A stretch of 64,000 nucleotides of DNA from Roseiarcus sp963775575. GTDB taxonomy: Bacteria > Pseudomonadota > Alphaproteobacteria > Rhizobiales > Beijerinckiaceae. Shown here piece by piece: positions 61,145 through 64,000 of this stretch. The stretch spans positions 434,001 through 498,000 of the forward strand of contig CAVZJG010000002.1 in assembly GCA_963775575.1 (NCBI GenBank). Direction: 5' to 3'. The notes beneath the pieces are model-generated. The model was not told the DNA's origin, ran no database searches, and was given only the letters and a program-made list of their open reading frames with translations. The stretch's first letter is position 1. Each line of letters opens with the position of its first letter. Made by a program: the position numbers and the translations under genes.

Positions 61145-63430
61145 CTATGCCTTCAATGCGTTCGCTTCGATGGGCAGGCTGCGGACGCGCTTGCCCGTAG
61201 CGGCGAAGATGGCGTTGCAAAGCGCAGGAATCACTGGCGGCAGAGCCGGTTCGCCGAGGCCGGTCGGCGGATGGTCGGTGGTGAGAAAATGCACGTCGAC
61301 GGGCGGCGCCTGATCGATGCGCAGCGGCTTCACGCTGTCGAAATTGGCCTGCGCCACACGGCCGCGATTGATGGTGATCGCCTGGCCCAACGCGGCGCCG
61401 AGCCCATCGAGCGCCGCGCCCTGCACCTGATTCTCGGCGCCGCTGGGATTGACGATCTGGCGGCCGACATCGCCGACCACCCAGACATGATCGAGCTTGA
61501 CGTCGCCCGAAGGCGCCACCGTCGCTTGCACCACCTCCGCGAAATAGCCGAGATGGCTGAAATAGAAAGCGACGCCCTTGCCGGTGCGCTTCGGAAGCGC
61601 GTCACGATGCGACCAATCGGAAACTTCCGCGACACGGAGCAGCACGTCGCGCATGCGCCCGGTATTGAAATCGCGCAATGCACTGGGTTTGCCGGCGGAA
61701 CTGACCAGCACCCGAGGCTCGCCCAGCAAGGAGAGGCGAAACGCCACGGGATCTTTGCCAGCGTGATGAGCGAGCTCGTCGATGAAGGATTGAAACACGA
61801 AGCCGAGCCCGTTGGACCGGGGCGCGCGCAACGGCCCGGTCGGGACGCCCAGCTCCATCATCGACTGGCCGTATTCGAGATTCGGGACGAGCTGCGCGGG
61901 AAATTCGTCGGCGTCCATCGCGGCTGAGTCCGCGGGTTTGCCGTTCCTGCTGAACGTGACGAAATGATCGCTGAATGCGACGAGGCCGCCCGCAGCGTCG
62001 AGGCCGCCCTTGTAAAAGTGGAACCCTGCGGGGCGATAGAAATCGTGCTGGACATCGTCCTCGCGGGTCCAGAGCAGCTTGATCGGCGCGCGCGCCCGCT
62101 TCGAAATCCACGCGGCCTCGGCCATGAAATCGCTGCGCAACCGCCTTCCAAAGCCGCCGCCGACTCGCGTCATGTTGACCGTAACGTCCGCCTCGGGGAT
62201 CCCCAAGGTCGCCGCCACCAGCCTGGCGCCCGGTCCGGGATTCTGCGTCGGCGCCCAAAGCACCACCTTGCCGTTGTTGAAATGCGCGGTGCAATTCTGC
62301 GGCTCGAGGCTAATATGGGCCAAGAACGGATAGGAATAGGCCGCTTCCACGACATGGGAAGCGGCCTGGAGCGCGGACGCGACGTCGCCGTCACGCCGCA
62401 AATAGGTAGTTGGATTTCCCGCGCCGAGCCTAATTGCATCTCGCGCGAACAGCTCGCTGCTTTGCGTGGAAGCTGGGCCTTCATCCCATTCGATCGCGAG
62501 CTTTTCGCGGGCCTGTCTCGCCGACCACCAGCTCTTGGCAACGATGGCGACCCCGTCACAGACGCCCTCGAGGTCGCCGCCGGGGTTGGCCTCGCTCGCC
62601 CTGACGATGAAGGCGTCGCGCACGCCGGGCAGCCCCTTCACGGCGTCGACATTCGCGCTCTTCACCGTGCCGCCGAAGACGGGGCATTTCTGGAAAACGG
62701 CGTAGAGCATGTCAGGCACGGCGACATCGATGCCGAAGAGAGGCTGGCCGGTCACGATCTTGGCGTTGTCGACGCCGGGCAACGCTTGGCCGATGATCCT
62801 GAAGTTCTTGGCATCCTTCAGCGTCACGCCGGCAAGATCGGGTGCCGGCAAGAGCGCGGCTTTCGAGGCGAGCTCGCCGTAGCCGAGCGAGCGCCCGCTT
62901 TTAATATGGGTGACAACGCCCGCCTCGGCGCTGCATTCCGACGGCGGGACGTTCCAGCTTTGCGCCGCCGCGGCGACGAGCATTTGTCGTCCGGCGGCGC
63001 CGACGCGGCGCAGCGGATCGTAGTTGAGCGTCGTCGCCATGCTGCCGCCCGCGAATTGCTGGTCGAATTTGTCGGCGTCGAGCGGCGCCTGTTCGATGCG
63101 TACGTTCTTCCATTCGACGTTGAGTTCTTCGGCGATCACCATCGGTAGCATTGTCTTGATGCCTTGGCCGATTTCCGGATTCTTCGACATGATCGTGACG
63201 ACGCCGTCGGGCGCGATGCGGATGAAGGCGTTGAGCGGCGCGGCTTCGCCCGCGGCGTCCGCGGACGTTTCCGCCATCGCTACGCCCGCCAGCCGCGGCA
63301 GCACCGCCTGCAACAGCAGCCCGCCGCCCGCGGCGGCGCCTACCGTCAAGAAGCCGCGCCTCGAGGGAATGGAAGAAAATGACGCAACGGCGACGCGGCT
63401 TTCAGAGCCCAGCACGGTCATGGTCGTCAT
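61145..63430 (-). CDS. Molybdenum hydroxylase large subunit, isoquinoline 1-oxidoreductase beta-like (IorB)
   Basis: The 761-residue subunit belongs to the xanthine oxidase family. The N-terminus has a Tat-type signal (PSRRGFLTVGAAAGGGLLLQ), so the enzyme is probably exported folded. Molybdopterin-binding blocks include SKNPEIGQGIKTMLPMVIAEEL, VGGGFGRRLRSDFMAEAAWIS and the C-terminal GLGEPALPPVIPALCNAIFAATG with the catalytic Glu. ATG 63430 has GGAGGT nine bases upstream; GTG 63436 overlaps the iorA stop but is too close to that ribosome binding site. The substrate may be an aldehyde or N-heterocycle. Confidence 0.93.
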   Translation of the reverse strand: MTTMTVLGSESRVAVASFSSIPSRRGFLTVGAAAGGGLLLQAVLPRLAGVAMAETSADAAGEAAPLNAFIRIAPDGVVTIMSKNPEIGQGIKTMLPMVIAEELNVEWKNVRIEQAPLDADKFDQQFAGGSMATTLNYDPLRRVGAAGRQMLVAAAAQSWNVPPSECSAEAGVVTHIKSGRSLGYGELASKAALLPAPDLAGVTLKDAKNFRIIGQALPGVDNAKIVTGQPLFGIDVAVPDMLYAVFQKCPVFGGTVKSANVDAVKGLPGVRDAFIVRASEANPGGDLEGVCDGVAIVAKSWWSARQAREKLAIEWDEGPASTQSSELFARDAIRLGAGNPTTYLRRDGDVASALQAASHVVEAAYSYPFLAHISLEPQNCTAHFNNGKVVLWAPTQNPGPGARLVAATLGIPEADVTVNMTRVGGGFGRRLRSDFMAEAAWISKRARAPIKLLWTREDDVQHDFYRPAGFHFYKGGLDAAGGLVAFSDHFVTFSRNGKPADSAAMDADEFPAQLVPNLEYGQSMMELGVPTGPLRAPRSNGLGFVFQSFIDELAHHAGKDPVAFRLSLLGEPRVLVSSAGKPSALRDFNTGRMRDVLLRVAEVSDWSHRDALPKRTGKGVAFYFSHLGYFAEVVQATVAPSGDVKLDHVWVVGDVGRQIVNPSGAENQVQGAALDGLGAALGQAITINRGRVAQANFDSVKPLRIDQAPPVDVHFLTTDHPPTGLGEPALPPVIPALCNAIFAATGKRVRSLPIEANALKA

Positions 63431-63432
63431 AA

Positions 63433-63912
63433 TCACTTCACCTCCACGGTGTTCGATTGGGCGAGCGCCGCTCTCTTGATCGCGGCGCGGATGCGCAAAT
63501 AGGCGCAGCAGCGACAGACGTTGCCGTTCATCGCCGCGTCGATTTCTCGGTCACTGGGATCCGGGTTCTTCGACAGCAGTGCGGTCGCTGACATGATTTG
63601 GCCGGCCTGGCAATAGCCGCACTGGGGCACGTCGAGCTCCATCCAGGCGGCTTGCAGCGTCTTCCCGACGCGGTGGGAGGCCATTCCTTCGATGGTGACG
63701 ATGGCGGCGGCGCCGACGGTCGAGACCGGCGTCAGGCAGGAGCGCACCGCCACGCCGTCGAGATGAACGGTGCACGCGCCGCAGAGCCCGACGCCGCAGC
63801 CGAATTTGGCGCCCTTCAAATCGAGTACGTCGCGCAGCACCCAGAGAAGCGGAGTGTCCCCCTCGACATCGACGGTTTGCTTAGAGCCGTTCACTTCGAT
63901 CGTGTAAGCCAT
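63433..63912 (-). CDS. [2Fe-2S] subunit of the molybdenum hydroxylase (IorA-like)
   Basis: The 159-residue small subunit has two iron-sulfur domains. The plant-ferredoxin-like cluster ligands are in KFGCGVGLCGACTVHLDG and a downstream Cys (VRSCLTPV). The C-terminal helical cluster uses CGYCQAGQ and VCRCCAYLRIR; the usual CRCGTY is CRCCAY here. It passes electrons from the molybdenum centre of the partner encoded immediately downstream. In Ior-type enzymes a cytochrome subunit replaces the FAD subunit; none is seen in the window, which ends just upstream. Confidence 0.95.
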   Translation of the reverse strand: MAYTIEVNGSKQTVDVEGDTPLLWVLRDVLDLKGAKFGCGVGLCGACTVHLDGVAVRSCLTPVSTVGAAAIVTIEGMASHRVGKTLQAAWMELDVPQCGYCQAGQIMSATALLSKNPDPSDREIDAAMNGNVCRCCAYLRIRAAIKRAALAQSNTVEVK

Positions 63913-64000
63913 CGTCCGAGCCCCTAATTTCTATCGTCTCCGCGCTCGCATGGGAACTGATTGGACCGCTCACAAAAGTCACAGTTTTGCGCTTGTCGGC

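Noticed and set aside
1..64000. CRISPR array or cas genes
   Set aside because: No series of regularly spaced direct repeats with unique spacers was seen; the only short-period array (26971-27012) is a pure tandem heptamer without spacers.

Overview
The window is GC-rich chromosomal DNA from an alphaproteobacterium, almost certainly of the Rhizobiales (Hyphomicrobiales). The best evidence is the six-gene acpXL-fabZ-fabF2-fabF1-adh-lpxXL cluster, which makes and attaches the very-long-chain fatty acid of rhizobial lipid A. Rhizobiales-type small proteins (DUF2852, a CATRAENIS-type lipoprotein, DUF2019) and a dispersed palindrome common in this order agree. Nothing in the window fixes the genus.

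Layout. 1-2.9 kb: end of trpF, trpB, an MmcQ/YjbR protein and cobT. 3.0-4.3 kb: an IS481-type insertion sequence just upstream of cobT. 4.4-7.9 kb: a transporter-like hybrid histidine kinase. 8.0-13.4 kb: the lipid A very-long-chain fatty acid operon, with ATGA/GTGA overlaps. 13.5-22.8 kb: housekeeping genes (D-amino acid oxidoreductase, purB, DUF2852, Do-type protease, ParA-like ATPase, xseB, divergent lrp/ald, SleB hydrolase). 23.0-26.4 kb: omega-aminotransferase, an exported protein, haloacid dehalogenase and AlkD-like protein. 26.4-29.0 kb: rplQ-rpoA-rpsK-rpsM. 29.2-31 kb: a glycine-zipper protein and prfB with an intact programmed frameshift. 31.2-34.7 kb: a sulfate ABC transporter operon. 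34.9-36.7 kb: a probable nuclease toxin/immunity pair. 36.9-40.9 kb: PBP1A and an amidase. 41.8-44.6 kb: rne.

44.8-49.0 kb is an accessory block: an IS1595 element, a glycosyltransferase pseudogene split by an IS1634 element, and gene-free DNA up to the 3' end of tRNA-Arg(ACG). 49.2-57.4 kb returns to core genes: pyrC-like, plsY, dprA, ruvX and gatCAB, with an unknown ORF between gatA and gatB. 57.9-60.3 kb: an H1-like basic protein, a GST, tRNA-Ser(GCT) and a lipoprotein. The right edge holds an iorAB-type molybdenum hydroxylase.

The least ordinary content is: the two-gene HHIVEQ nuclease/duplicated-DUF2019 module; the ketosynthase partner that lacks its cysteine; the glycosyltransferase whose frame is restored when the IS is removed in silico; a tandem and inverted heptamer array between rpoA and rplQ; and a dihydroorotase homologue without the HxH metal ligands.
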